64,000 nt of DNA from Chitinophaga varians (GCF_014529945.1 NZ_JACVFB010000002.1:558001-622000), one strand, 5' to 3'. Shown: positions 7,411-16,229, counted from the first letter of the stretch. Translations and numbers: made by a program. The notes: generated by a model not told the origin, from the sequence alone.

Positions 7411-8520
7411 ATGAAAAGAGCGCTCCTATTACTATTATTGGCTGGCGGACTGTTGCCTGCCTGCCACAACAGTACCCAGGAAAAGGACCAACATGACACA
7501 GCCAGCGCGGTAGTTCCCCTGTTGAGTACACCTTATTATTATACGCAGTTAAAAGGCGCTGTGGGCGGCCGTCAGATCACCATGGAGTTGTTAAAGACAG
7601 CTCCTAATCTGTTTCGTGGCTACTATTATTACGACAGTACCGGTCTGCCCATCAGTATATGGGGCAGCCAGGATGCTGATCAGGTGAAGATTTACGAGGA
7701 CAACGGCAACCGGGAAGAAGAACGTTTCTTCGGTGGCACCCTGAGCGATGAGGGCGTGTTTAAAGGCGTATGGCATGGCGACAGCACCTCTCATCATTTT
7801 GAGCTGCATACCGACCTCCGGAAAGCCCAGCGGCTGCAGGTATACTATGATGCCGATTCTGTGAAGCTGCTGCCTTCTTTTCCCAATTCACCGCTGGGGA
7901 TAGCCTCCAACAGCATCCTCTGGCCGGACGCCGCCACAGATTCCACCTTGGCCGCTTTTCTCCGGAAAGCGATCACCGGTGATATTAAGATGAATAATCC
8001 GCAGCAATTCGTTAAAAGGGCTATCGACTCTTTTGTGACCAGTTATCGTATAGCCGCCAAAGATGCCGACAGCAGTGATATTGTGGATGGCCAGTCTGCT
8101 TCGTGGAACTGGACTACCGAAAGCGATATGAAGGTAGTGTACAACAACTGGCCTTTGCTGGTGATAGAGAAATATGCCTATGACTTTACCGGCGGCGCCC
8201 ATGGCAATTCCGGGGCTTTTTACCAAACCCTGGACCTGGCCAAACGTAAGGTAATTACGCCGGAAGAGTTTTTCAAGCCGGGTTATAAAGAGGTATTGTC
8301 ACCCTTGCTGGACAAGGCTTTCCGTAAAAAATTCCACATCGATGAGGATGAGTCGCTTGATCAGAACCTGTTGGTGAAGACGATAGCACCCAATAATAAC
8401 TTCATAGTAACGGGCAAGGGCATCGCCTTCAGTTATGTGCCTTATGAGATCGGACCATATGCATTGGGGCAGGTAACATTATTTATTCCGTTTACAGCGC
8501 TAAAGAGCATCCTGAAATGA
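7411..8520 (+). CDS. DUF3298/DUF4163-type lipoprotein
   Basis: 369 residues with a lipoprotein signal (MKRALLLLLLAGGLLPAC, cysteine at 18). The C-terminal part has the FTGGAHGNSGAFYQTLDL motif and downstream EFFKPGYKE segment of the DUF3298 domain, which is also found in the extracytoplasmic part of RsiV-type anti-sigma factors, preceded by a DUF4163-like region. The protein has no cytoplasmic sigma-binding domain, so it is not an anti-sigma factor itself; a peptidoglycan- or ligand-binding envelope role is inference. It is a single gene, with its own promoter, ending exactly where a nested inverted repeat begins. Confidence 0.78.
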   Translation: MKRALLLLLLAGGLLPACHNSTQEKDQHDTASAVVPLLSTPYYYTQLKGAVGGRQITMELLKTAPNLFRGYYYYDSTGLPISIWGSQDADQVKIYEDNGNREEERFFGGTLSDEGVFKGVWHGDSTSHHFELHTDLRKAQRLQVYYDADSVKLLPSFPNSPLGIASNSILWPDAATDSTLAAFLRKAITGDIKMNNPQQFVKRAIDSFVTSYRIAAKDADSSDIVDGQSASWNWTTESDMKVVYNNWPLLVIEKYAYDFTGGAHGNSGAFYQTLDLAKRKVITPEEFFKPGYKEVLSPLLDKAFRKKFHIDEDESLDQNLLVKTIAPNNNFIVTGKGIAFSYVPYEIGPYALGQVTLFIPFTALKSILK

Positions 8521-8658
8521 TTTAGGGATTTTTTGATTGACGATTTTTTGATTTTGCGAATAGAAAAGCGAAGACCAAAACAAGTGTTGAACCTGTTTTG
8601 GTCTTCGCTTTTATCGATCTACGACATCAAAAAATCGTCAATCAAAAAATCCCTAAAT
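8520..8658. repeat. Nested double inverted repeat between convergent genes
   Basis: The outer arms 8520-8552 and 8626-8658 are a perfect 33-bp inverted repeat, opening ATTTAGGGATTTTTTGAT. Inside lies a second perfect 19-bp inverted repeat, 8564-8582 and 8594-8612, containing AGCGAAGACC. The structure spans the whole gap between the stop codons at 8520 and 8665 and is expected to terminate transcription from both sides. Confidence 0.88.
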
Positions 8659-8664
8659 CTCAGT

Positions 8665-9378
8665 TTAGTCCTTTACCAGGGTACCAACGTTTTTGCCCAT
8701 GATAACGTTCAGGAGGTTTCCTGGTTTGTTCATGTCAAATACGATGATAGGCAGTTTATTTTCCTGACAGAGGGTAAAGGCTGTCATATCCATGACGTTG
8801 AGAGATTTCTGATATACTTCAGAGAAGGTGATGGTTTCAAACCGGGTAGCGGTGGCATCTTTCTCCGGATCTGCGGTATAGATACCGTCTACGCGGGTTC
8901 CTTTGAGGATGACATCTGCCTGGATTTCGATAGCACGGAGGGAGGCTGCGGTATCAGTAGTAAAGTACGGGTTACCGGTGCCGGCTCCGAATATAACCAC
9001 GCGACCTTTTTCCACGTGGCGGATAGCGCGGCGGCGGATATAAGGTTCTGCGATCTGTTCCATTTTGATAGCTGACTGGAGGCGGGTATAGAGGCCTATT
9101 TTTTCCAATCCGCTTTGCAGGGCCATCCCATTGATCACGGTGGCCAGCATGCCCATATAGTCACCCTGGGCTCTTTCGATGCCGGTTTCGGCTTCATTCA
9201 TTCCACGGTAGATATTACCGCCGCCGATCACGATGGCTACCTGTACTCCAAGGTCGGTAACTGCTTTGATATCGTAGGCATACTGGGTAATTACCTTATG
9301 ATCAATACCATAATTTGCATCCCCCATAAGGGCCTCACCGCTCAATTTGAGCAAAATACGCTTATACTTTGGCAACAT
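8665..9378 (-). CDS. pyrH: UMP kinase
   Basis: 237 residues of the bacterial hexameric uridylate kinase, which phosphorylates UMP to UDP. The N-terminal [14 protein letters not shown], the glycine loop [10 protein letters not shown], the [13 protein letters not shown] segment and the [15 protein letters not shown] motif are all present. It lies downstream of tsf on the same strand but is separated from it by a terminator at 9531-9566 and about 200 nt, so it is probably transcribed on its own; frr, a frequent neighbour, is not here. Confidence 0.96.
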   Translation of the reverse strand: MLPKYKRILLKLSGEALMGDANYGIDHKVITQYAYDIKAVTDLGVQVAIVIGGGNIYRGMNEAETGIERAQGDYMGMLATVINGMALQSGLEKIGLYTRLQSAIKMEQIAEPYIRRRAIRHVEKGRVVIFGAGTGNPYFTTDTAASLRAIEIQADVILKGTRVDGIYTADPEKDATATRFETITFSEVYQKSLNVMDMTAFTLCQENKLPIIVFDMNKPGNLLNVIMGKNVGTLVKD

Positions 9379-9530
9379 GACGCTATAAAATATTGTAAGA
9401 TTGTGATTTGCTAATGTAATTACGGTATCCTAAGATACAATTTAAAAGCAAAAACCTGCTAGTGAAAGCAAAATGCCGGGTGATTTTGTTGTCAGCAGGA
9501 GATTGCGGGCGCCTGATTTTGCAGTGCGCA

Positions 9531-9566
9531 AAAAAAAGGAGAGAACCAAGATTCTCTCCTTTTTTT
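9531..9566 (-). terminator. Intrinsic terminator after tsf
   Basis: GGAGAGAA (9538-9545) pairs with TTCTCTCC (9552-9559) across a 6-nt loop. It is flanked by an A-run and a T-run, so it works on either strand; it lies 14 nt after the tsf stop codon. Confidence 0.88.
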
Positions 9567-9579
9567 CAATATGCTTGTA

Positions 9580-10404
9580 TTAACCTAAAGCGATTCGTTT
9601 AAAGCTGAATACTTTCAGGTCAGCATCTACAGACTTCAGGTAATCCGCTACGGATTTGTTGTTATCCTTAACGAAGGCCTGTTGCAGCAGGGTGCTTTCT
9701 TTGAAGAATTTATTCACTTTACCGGCAGCGATTTTTTCAGCCATTTCAGCAGGTTTGCCTTCAGCTTTCACCTGTTCAACAGCGATTTCTTTTTCGCGGG
9801 CGATAACGTCAGCAGGAACGCTGTCAGCGTCTACTGCGATCGGGTTCATAGCAGCGATCTGCATAGCTACGTCTTTACCTGTTTCTTCAGATACAGGTTT
9901 AGAGAAGGCAACGAGAACGCCCATACGGTAGTTACCGTGGATGTAGGCAGTTACACCACCAGCTTCCACGAACTCGAATTTATTCAGGGTGATTTTTTCA
10001 CCGATTTTAGCTACCTGGTCGTTTACTTTATCAGCAACGGTAGCGCCGTCCAGCTCAGCAGCGTTCAGGTCTTCCAGGGTTTTGATGCCTTTAGACAGGG
10101 CCAGTTCAACGATAGACTGTGCAAATTTCACGAAGTCTTCGTTTTTAGCTACGAAGTCGGTTTCGCAACCCAGACCTACGATAACACCGGATTTACCATC
10201 AGCAGCAACTTTAGCGATGATAACGCCTTCTTTTGTTTCGCGGTCGGAACGCAGTGCAGCTACTTTCTGACCTTTCTTACGCAGGTAGTCTACTGCCTTT
10301 TCAAAGTCGCCATCACTTTCCACGAGTGCTTTTCTGCAATCCATCATACCCGCACCAGTTTGCTGACGCAGTTTGTTTACATCAGCTGCTGTAATTGTTG
10401 CCAT
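9580..10404 (-). CDS. tsf: Elongation factor Ts
   Basis: 274 residues, the usual length of EF-Ts, the nucleotide-exchange factor of EF-Tu. The N-terminal UBA-like domain has TAADVNKLRQQTGAGMMDCRKAL, with the signature LRQQTGAGMMDCRKAL and the core TDFVAKNEDF. It follows rpsB, as in most bacteria, but a perfect 22-bp hairpin (10460-10507) separates the two genes and no good promoter box lies in between, so the hairpin may adjust the ratio of S2 to EF-Ts. Confidence 0.96.
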   Translation of the reverse strand: MATITAADVNKLRQQTGAGMMDCRKALVESDGDFEKAVDYLRKKGQKVAALRSDRETKEGVIIAKVAADGKSGVIVGLGCETDFVAKNEDFVKFAQSIVELALSKGIKTLEDLNAAELDGATVADKVNDQVAKIGEKITLNKFEFVEAGGVTAYIHGNYRMGVLVAFSKPVSEETGKDVAMQIAAMNPIAVDADSVPADVIAREKEIAVEQVKAEGKPAEMAEKIAAGKVNKFFKESTLLQQAFVKDNNKSVADYLKSVDADLKVFSFKRIALG

Positions 10405-10459
10405 GAGCTATATTGATTTATGAGTATTAATAATTGATTAAATCTTTGTTGGGTTATCG

Positions 10460-10507
10460 GGTTATTTAAAATGCAGCGAAGTAATCTTCGCTGCATTTTA
10501 AATAACC
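10460..10507. repeat. Perfect 22-bp hairpin between rpsB and tsf
   Basis: Arms 10460-10481 and 10486-10507 are perfectly complementary around a TAAT tetraloop. The core GCAGCGAAG/CTTCGCTGC is GC-rich; the outer part TTATTTAAAA is AT-rich. No T-run follows the stem on the minus strand, so it looks more like an attenuating or processing element than a full terminator. Confidence 0.85.
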
Positions 10508-10539
10508 TAATAATTCAATATCAAAATCAGAGAATGATA

Positions 10540-11529
10540 TTATTTACCGGCTGGTTTTCTTGGACCACCGCCGCCAGCGTTGGAAGGACGACGTTGTCCG
10601 CCACCCTGGCCACCACCGCCACGGTTACCACCGCCACGGTTAGCGCCACCGCCCTGGCCGCCGCGGTTACCACCCTGGCCACCGCCACGGTTACCACCAG
10701 CACCCTGGCCGCGACCACCGCCGCCCTGGCCTTGTGGTTTACGACCTCTTTCGCGGTCTTCGCCACCTTCTACGTCAAATCTGCGAGCTTTGTCATCTGC
10801 TTCTTCTTCCTCTTCTACTTCTTCAGATTTTTCAGTAGCTCTTTCAGACAGCCCTTCTGCGATAGCTGCGCAGATGTAGCTGGTGATGATAGCGATAGAT
10901 TTAGTAGCATCGTCGTTCGCAGGGATAGCGAAGTCAACTTTGCTTGGATCGGAGTTAGTATCCACCATACCGAAAGTCACGATGCCCAGGCGTTTTGCTT
11001 CTGCCAGTGCAATGTGTTCGTGGCTGATATCTACCATGAACAGAGCGGCTGGAACACGTGCCAGTTGGGCGATACCACCCAGCACTTTTTCCATTTTCTC
11101 TTTATCACGGCTTAAAGTCAGACGTTCTTTTTTGGTGATGTTGTCGAAAGTTCCGTCCTGCAGCATTTTTTCAATGCTCTGCATTTTCTTTACGCTCTTA
11201 CGGATAGTAGAGAAGTTGGTGAGCATACCACCTAACCACCTTTCAGTAACGTAAGGCATGTTGATGTTACGCGCAGCATCTGCTACGATTTCTTTCGCTT
11301 GCTTTTTAGTAGCAACGAACATGATCTTTTTACCGCTTTTAGCGATGGATTTCAGGGCAGCTGCCGCTTCCTGTAAACCTTCTACGGTTTTGTTCAGATC
11401 GATGATATGAATACCTTTCTTTTCTGCGAAAATATAAGGCAGCATTTTAGGATTCCATTTCTTCTTCAGGTGACCGAAGTGAACACCTGCCTCCAGTAAC
11501 TGCTGCTGCAATGAGGTATTATTTTCCAT
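10540..11529 (-). CDS. rpsB: 30S ribosomal protein S2 with a glycine/arginine-rich tail
   Basis: The first ~250 residues are normal S2: [18 protein letters not shown] near the start, [22 protein letters not shown] and [20 protein letters not shown]. They are followed by an acidic stretch (VEEEEEADD) and then about 75 residues made almost only of Gly, Arg, Gln and Asn, with many GGNRGG and GGGQGG units, ending in RKPAGK. Typical bacterial S2 ends before this. ATG 11529 is chosen over an in-frame TTG at 11544. The gene sits in the rplM-rpsI-rpsB-tsf cluster. The RGG-like tail is reminiscent of RNA-binding tails; its role is unknown. Confidence 0.95.
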   Translation of the reverse strand: MENNTSLQQQLLEAGVHFGHLKKKWNPKMLPYIFAEKKGIHIIDLNKTVEGLQEAAAALKSIAKSGKKIMFVATKKQAKEIVADAARNINMPYVTERWLGGMLTNFSTIRKSVKKMQSIEKMLQDGTFDNITKKERLTLSRDKEKMEKVLGGIAQLARVPAALFMVDISHEHIALAEAKRLGIVTFGMVDTNSDPSKVDFAIPANDDATKSIAIITSYICAAIAEGLSERATEKSEEVEEEEEADDKARRFDVEGGEDRERGRKPQGQGGGGRGQGAGGNRGGGQGGNRGGQGGGANRGGGNRGGGGQGGGQRRPSNAGGGGPRKPAGK

Positions 11530-11591
11530 GTTTATATTGCTCAATTAAAAGGATCAAATAATGTTTAGCGATAATGGCTAAGTACTCAAAA

Positions 11592-11981
11592 TTAGCGTTT
11601 AGAGAACTGGAAGCTTCTTCTTGCTTTCGCTTTACCTGGTTTCTTACGTTCTACGCTTCTCGGATCACGTTTCAGCAGACCGGCTGCTTTCAGTGCGGGA
11701 CGGAACTCGATGTTCACTTCGCACAGTGCACGTGCAATACCCAGTTTAATCGCTTCTGCCTGTCCTTTGATACCACCGCCCTGTGCATTGATCTTCACGT
11801 CAAATTTATCTAACGCGTCGATAGTTTTGAAAGGCAGTTCAACCTGGTTCTGCAGGTAGATCAGAGAAAAGTAGTTTTTATAATCCTTGTCGTTCACTGT
11901 AATGGCACCAGTACCCTTTGCGATATACACACGGGCAACAGCTTCCTTACGACGACCTATTGTATTTTTTTGCTTTTCCAT
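11592..11981 (-). CDS. rpsI: 30S ribosomal protein S9
   Basis: 129 residues, standard length. It has GRRKEAVARVYI near the N-terminus, the GGGIKGQAEAIKLGIARAL core and the basic C-terminal tail RDPRSVERKKPGKAKARRSFQFSKR whose last residues reach the ribosomal P site. It follows rplM after 14 nt, the near-universal L13-S9 pair, and is followed after about 60 nt by rpsB. Confidence 0.98.
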   Translation of the reverse strand: MEKQKNTIGRRKEAVARVYIAKGTGAITVNDKDYKNYFSLIYLQNQVELPFKTIDALDKFDVKINAQGGGIKGQAEAIKLGIARALCEVNIEFRPALKAAGLLKRDPRSVERKKPGKAKARRSFQFSKR

Positions 11982-11995
11982 GTATCAGAGAAAAA

Positions 11996-12439
11996 TTAGA
12001 AAGTTAATGGTTTTGGTTTCTGCGCTGCATGAGGATGTTCTGCACCTGCGTATACAAACAGTTTTTTGTACATTTTACGACCGAGACGGTTTTTAGGCAG
12101 CATACCTTTGATAGCCTTCTCAATCATAACCTCAGGACGGCGACGGATCAGGTCCTTTGCCAGTTCAACTCTCTGACCACCTGGGTAACCAGTGTAGTGC
12201 ATGTATTCTTTTTCCGCCATTTTATTGCCGGTCAAAGCGATTTTTTCCGCATTGATTACGATGATAAAATCACCACAATCAGTATGAGGCGTATAGTAAG
12301 GCTTGTTCTTACCTCTCAGGATAGCTGCCATTTTCGCACATACTCTTCCCAGAGTCAGGTTGGTAGCGTCTACTATATGCCACTCACGCTTTACGTAAGC
12401 GTCGTTAGCCGATTTAGTTTTAAAGCTTAATGTGTTCAT
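11996..12439 (-). CDS. rplM: 50S ribosomal protein L13
   Basis: 147 residues, standard length. WHIVDATNLTLGRVCAKMA, the FIIVINAEKIALTG segment and the motif KGMLPKNRLGR are diagnostic. It is the first gene of the rplM-rpsI-rpsB-tsf run, preceded by a perfect -7 box (12503-12496) and a leader of about 50 nt. Confidence 0.98.
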   Translation of the reverse strand: MNTLSFKTKSANDAYVKREWHIVDATNLTLGRVCAKMAAILRGKNKPYYTPHTDCGDFIIVINAEKIALTGNKMAEKEYMHYTGYPGGQRVELAKDLIRRRPEVMIEKAIKGMLPKNRLGRKMYKKLFVYAGAEHPHAAQKPKPLTF

Positions 12440-12495
12440 TGTTGTATACGATAAAAATTACGTCTTGTAAACAATTCCCCCTGTAACGGGGAGTG

Positions 12496-12503
12496 CAAAG
12501 GTA
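12496..12503 (-). promoter_or_regulatory. -7 box TACCTTTG for the rplM operon
   Basis: On the minus strand TACCTTTG (12503-12496) matches TAnnTTTG exactly, with the expected transcript start near 12490. The leader contains a short GGGGAATTG-type element but no obvious L13 binding site that I can name. Confidence 0.7.
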
Positions 12504-12653
12504 CATTCACTATTCTGAATAACCATACATTTTAGGTTATTTTTTGTAAGACACCCTTGCAATTGATTGATTTTCAATAAAAAATTTGAATAAAAGTTAT
12601 TAACACCGAGTCGGGTGTTCACGCAGAGCATGCAAAGGTTTTTGTTTTTTATA

Positions 12654-12860
12654 AAGAACGCAAAGGAGCGAAGACCAGCATTTGATGACCAATTTTTATA
12701 AGCTAAAGCGAGAAGCAACATTTTTTTTATTTGATTTAGCGCGTATTATGTATTTATATCAATAAACATATTAACACAATCGCATACAAAATCTATAAAA
12801 TATAGCCTCGCCAGCTTAAAATTAGTCATCAAATGCCGGTCTTCGCTCCTTTGCGTTCTT
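12654..12860. repeat. 207-bp element with ~54-nt inverted arms
   Basis: Arms 12654-12712 and 12807-12860 are complementary with few mismatches and small gaps; the outer 37 nt differ at one base. The arms read AAGAACGCAAAGGAGCGAAG at the ends. The 94-nt centre is very AT-rich. It lies between the stop of the zinc peptidase gene and the rplM promoter; bases 12440-12894 hold no gene. It may terminate the peptidase transcript or be a dead miniature mobile element; no target-site duplication is visible. Confidence 0.75.
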
Positions 12861-12894
12861 AATCAAGAATCTTTGGCGCGCTTCGCTTGAAATT

Positions 12895-13590
12895 TTATCG
12901 CCGGTCCCGCGCGCCCATATATATTAGAATATACTGAAACAAGGTGGCCAGAGAAGCCAACGCCGCTACCACATAGGTCATGGCCGCCCACCAAAGGGCA
13001 TTCTTAGCCTTATCATGCTCCTGCGGCCGCATTACCTGACTGCGGTCCAGCCATGCCAGCGCACGACGGGAAGCGTCAAATTCCACCGGGAGTGTAATCA
13101 GTGAAAACACCGTGGTGACGGCAAAAAGCGCAATGCCCGCCAACAACAGCTGCGGAAATACATTTATCAGCAGGATACCGCCCAACAGCAGCCATTGCAC
13201 CAGGGAGGCGCTGAACTGAACGGCTGGTACCAGCCGGGAACGAAGGCCCAGCCACGGATAAGCCGCCGCATGCTGCACAGCATGCCCGCATTCGTGCGCA
13301 GCCACCGCCGCAGCTGCCACATTAGCGCCGGCATAGACGTCGGGGCTCAGGTTGACCGTCTTATTCGCCGGATTATAGTGATCTGATAAAAAACCGTCTA
13401 CTGACAGGACCTGAACATCATAGATATTGTTGTCCCTCAACATCTTCTCTGCGATCTGCTTGCCTGTAAGTCCGGATGAGGTCGGCACCTCGCTGTAGGC
13501 CCGGAACTTACTCTTTAATACATAACTAACAAGAAAGCTGATCCCCACAAAAATCAGCGAAACAAACATGATTCCTGGTGTCATACACAT
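12895..13590 (-). CDS. Membrane zinc metallopeptidase, YugP type
   Basis: About 231 residues. An N-terminal membrane segment (FVSLIFVGISFLVSYVL) is followed by the soluble part with the zinc motif HECGHAVQH, and then by two or three further hydrophobic segments (QWLLLGGILLINVFP, LLLAGIALFAVTTVFSLITL, and the C-terminal region). This matches the putative neutral zinc metallopeptidase family (PF04298), such as B. subtilis YugP, whose substrates are unknown. ATG 13590 is chosen; ATG 13584 is equally possible, and a TTG at 13608 less so. The 12654-12860 repeat follows it. Confidence 0.85.
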   Translation of the reverse strand: MCMTPGIMFVSLIFVGISFLVSYVLKSKFRAYSEVPTSSGLTGKQIAEKMLRDNNIYDVQVLSVDGFLSDHYNPANKTVNLSPDVYAGANVAAAAVAAHECGHAVQHAAAYPWLGLRSRLVPAVQFSASLVQWLLLGGILLINVFPQLLLAGIALFAVTTVFSLITLPVEFDASRRALAWLDRSQVMRPQEHDKAKNALWWAAMTYVVAALASLATLFQYILIYMGARDRR

Positions 13591-14143
13591 ACTTTTGATG
13601 CTTCTCAACGCACAAATTTCTATCCAGATACCCCGTTTTAAGGTTTATTTAAGAGTTTTCCTGCCAACCCCGCCTTTTACCTTTCATACAGAAATTTAAC
13701 ACTGTCATTTTGTCTTTTTTGAAGAAATTTGCCTGAAAATACGGCCGGTTTGGCAGAAGTTGTTGATGAACTTATATTAATTTTTTCATATGCAAAAATC
13801 ATCAACATCAATCCTATTTATCAACATTTTACGAGTTGCCAATGAAAGTAATATTGGACAATTTATGGCCTGAAACAGGCATTGGCAGCCACTTTCTTAC
13901 ATTACGAAAATCAATCAAAAGTTATTCACATCAATCAAATAAACTTTTTTATTCTGAAGCCATTTTGTAATTTAGACCTGAATTTAATGGGTTAGTAAGT
14001 AGAAAGAGTCAACGGAATCTTCCGTTTGGCTCTTTTCTCTTTTAAAGACATGATTACCCCCTTTTTTAACCCTTCTCTTTAACATTTCACCCCTGTTTTT
14101 TTTCAAAACCACTTACTTTGTAACATCCTGTTTCAAAAAATTT
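13591..14143. other. AT-rich intergenic region with DnaA-box-like motifs
   Basis: No gene is seen in these 550 bases between divergent genes. Bases 13740-13990 are AT-rich and contain TTATTCACA at 13922-13930, TTATCAACA at 13818-13826, and further ATCAACA copies near 13764 and 13800. A terminator-like hairpin lies at 14001-14038, although no gene precedes it on the plus strand. Confidence 0.4.
14001..14045 (+). terminator. Terminator-like hairpin without an upstream gene
   Basis: AGAAAGAGTC..AACGGAA (14001-14017) pairs with TTCCGTTTGGCTCTTTTCT (14020-14038), with small bulges, followed by a T-rich stretch. Nothing protein-coding ends upstream on the plus strand, so it may end a short non-coding transcript or be a remnant. 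Confidence 0.45.
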
Positions 14144-15520
14144 ATGAGTAAAATAAGAACCGCTTTTTTTTGCCAGCAATGTGGATACGAATCTGCAAAA
14201 TGGAATGGTAAATGTCCCAGTTGCGGACAATGGAACACCTTTGTGGAAGAAAGAGTACAGAAAGATATTCCCGGCAAACAACACGACTGGAAAAATAACG
14301 ATACCGGTAATGTCCGCCATCAGAAAATCATTAACCTGGCGGAAGTAGTCACCAACGAAGAAAAACGTTTGCTGACACCAGACAATGAACTGAATCGTGT
14401 GCTCGGAGGCGGTATAGTGGCCGGTTCGCTGGTACTGGTAGGCGGTGAACCCGGCATTGGTAAATCCACGCTCTTCCTGCAAAATGCACTGCAACTAAAG
14501 CAGATAAAAACACTTTATATCAGCGGAGAGGAAAGTGAACAACAGATAAAAATGCGGGCCGACCGTATCAAAAATACCAATGATCAGTTTTACCTCCTCA
14601 CGGAAACATCTACACAGACCATCTTCTCTGAAATAAAAAAACTACAGCCACAACTGGTGATCGTAGACTCTATCCAGACACTACATACGCCATTGATAGA
14701 ATCTGCACCAGGCAGCGTATCACAAATCAGAGAAACAACTGCGGAATTACAGCGCTTTGCCAAAGAAAGCAATACGCCTGTTTTCCTGATCGGCCATATC
14801 ACCAAAGACGGCTCCATCGCCGGCCCAAAAGTATTAGAGCACATGGTGGACACCGTACTTCAGTTTGAGGGGGACCAACATTATGCCTACCGCATATTGC
14901 GTACGATTAAAAACAGGTTTGGCTCCACTGCTGAACTGGGCATCTACGAGATGACCGGCACCGGTCTCCGGCAGGTCACCAACCCCTCTGAGATACTGAT
15001 CTCCCAACGGGATGATCTGTTGAGCGGCGTGGCCATCAGTGCTACCATGGAAGGTCTCCGTCCACTGCTGGTGGAAGTACAGGCACTCGTTACCCAGTCT
15101 GTATATGGTACCCCGCAACGTACCGCTACCGGCTTCGACCTGCGCAGGCTGCAACTGCTGCTGGCCGTACTGGAGAAACGCGGCGGCTTCCACTTCGGCG
15201 TAAAAGATGTTTTCCTCAATATCGCCGGTGGTATCCGGGTGGAAGACCCGGCCATCGATCTGGCTGTACTTTGCGCGTTGCTTTCTTCTTATGAAGACAA
15301 TGCGATCGCCAACAAAATATGTTTCGCCGGAGAAGTAGGACTGAGTGGGGAAATCAGGGCTGTCAACCGGATCGAACAGCGTATCGCGGAAGCTGAAAAA
15401 CTGGGTTTTCATAAAATATTCATCTCCCGTTATAATAAAAAAGGAATAGACCTCTCTAAATTCAATATAGAAGTTGTGCCGGTAGGAAGAGTGGAAGAAG
15501 TATATCAACAATTATTCTGA
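14144..15520 (+). CDS. radA: DNA repair protein RadA
   Basis: 458 residues. It has the four-cysteine zinc finger at residues 10-27 (CQQCG and CPSCG), a Walker A motif GGEPGIGKST at about 100-109, the RadA-specific KNRFG motif near residue 255, and a C-terminal Lon-like domain. RadA/Sms is a helicase-like protein that helps branch migration during recombination. It is separated from the comF-like gene by only 19 nt, an arrangement that links DNA repair and DNA-uptake related genes. A TACTTTG box lies near 14114. Confidence 0.97.
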   Translation: MSKIRTAFFCQQCGYESAKWNGKCPSCGQWNTFVEERVQKDIPGKQHDWKNNDTGNVRHQKIINLAEVVTNEEKRLLTPDNELNRVLGGGIVAGSLVLVGGEPGIGKSTLFLQNALQLKQIKTLYISGEESEQQIKMRADRIKNTNDQFYLLTETSTQTIFSEIKKLQPQLVIVDSIQTLHTPLIESAPGSVSQIRETTAELQRFAKESNTPVFLIGHITKDGSIAGPKVLEHMVDTVLQFEGDQHYAYRILRTIKNRFGSTAELGIYEMTGTGLRQVTNPSEILISQRDDLLSGVAISATMEGLRPLLVEVQALVTQSVYGTPQRTATGFDLRRLQLLLAVLEKRGGFHFGVKDVFLNIAGGIRVEDPAIDLAVLCALLSSYEDNAIANKICFAGEVGLSGEIRAVNRIEQRIAEAEKLGFHKIFISRYNKKGIDLSKFNIEVVPVGRVEEVYQQLF

Positions 15521-15539
15521 CACCTTTTATCATCACCCG

Positions 15540-16229
15540 ATGTTTACCCGTTTGTTATCCCCATTGATCAACCTGTTTTATCCGCACTGCTGTGAAATTT
15601 GCGGACAGGAACTGCCTTCGGCGAATGACCTGTTGTGCCTGCACTGTCTGGACAGCCTGCCGGCGACAGGTTTTCACCATTACGCTGAAAATCCTGTGGC
15701 CCATATCTTTCGCGGTCGTATGCCCGTGAGGTATGCAACGGCTGCTTATTATTATAGTCAGGCTTCCGGGCTGCAGCGGCTGATACATCAGTTTAAATAC
15801 CATCAGCGACAGGATATTGCCAGCTGGTTGGGGAAGCAGGCAGGTTATATGTTACGGTCTGGCGAATGGGCAGCTGCGGTGGACTGTCTGGTACCGGTGC
15901 CTTTATTTCCCCGCAAGGAAAAGGAACGCGGATACAACCAGGCGGCGCTGCTGGCAACAGCTATCGGCGCGGTAATGTGTAAGCCCGTGCTTCCACAGGC
16001 GTTGCAACGGATACAACATACCGGCACCCAAACCCGGAAAAGCCGTATAGGCCGCTGGGAGAATGTAAAAACTGTCTTTAAAGCAAACCCTGCATTACTA
16101 ACGGGCAGGCATGTACTCCTGATAGATGATGTGGTTACTACCGGCGCCACCACAGAGGCTGCCGGACAGGCATTACTGGAGGCGGGGGCCAGCGTGAGTA
16201 TTTGTTGCCTCGCCTGGGCCACGGGCTAA
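15540..16229 (+). CDS. ComF family phosphoribosyltransferase-like protein
   Basis: 229 residues. The N-terminal zinc ribbon (C17-C18-x2-C21 and C33-x2-C36) and the C-terminal phosphoribosyltransferase loop VLLIDDVVTTGATT (near residue 195) are typical of the ComF/GntX family. ComF acts in uptake of single-stranded DNA in naturally competent bacteria; many non-competent species also keep a homologue, so competence is not proved. It follows radA closely on the same strand. Confidence 0.88.
   Translation: MFTRLLSPLINLFYPHCCEICGQELPSANDLLCLHCLDSLPATGFHHYAENPVAHIFRGRMPVRYATAAYYYSQASGLQRLIHQFKYHQRQDIASWLGKQAGYMLRSGEWAAAVDCLVPVPLFPRKEKERGYNQAALLATAIGAVMCKPVLPQALQRIQHTGTQTRKSRIGRWENVKTVFKANPALLTGRHVLLIDDVVTTGATTEAAGQALLEAGASVSICCLAWATG

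Noticed and set aside
10574..10760. Tandem-repeat minisatellite or assembly artefact in rpsB
   Set aside because: The GC-rich repeated stretch stays in frame, ends with a proper stop codon, and reads as Gly/Arg/Gln/Asn units, so it is treated as a coding tail.
12654..12860. Confirmed MITE with target-site duplication
   Set aside because: No direct repeat flanks the arms, so mobility cannot be claimed; it is reported only as a candidate repeat.
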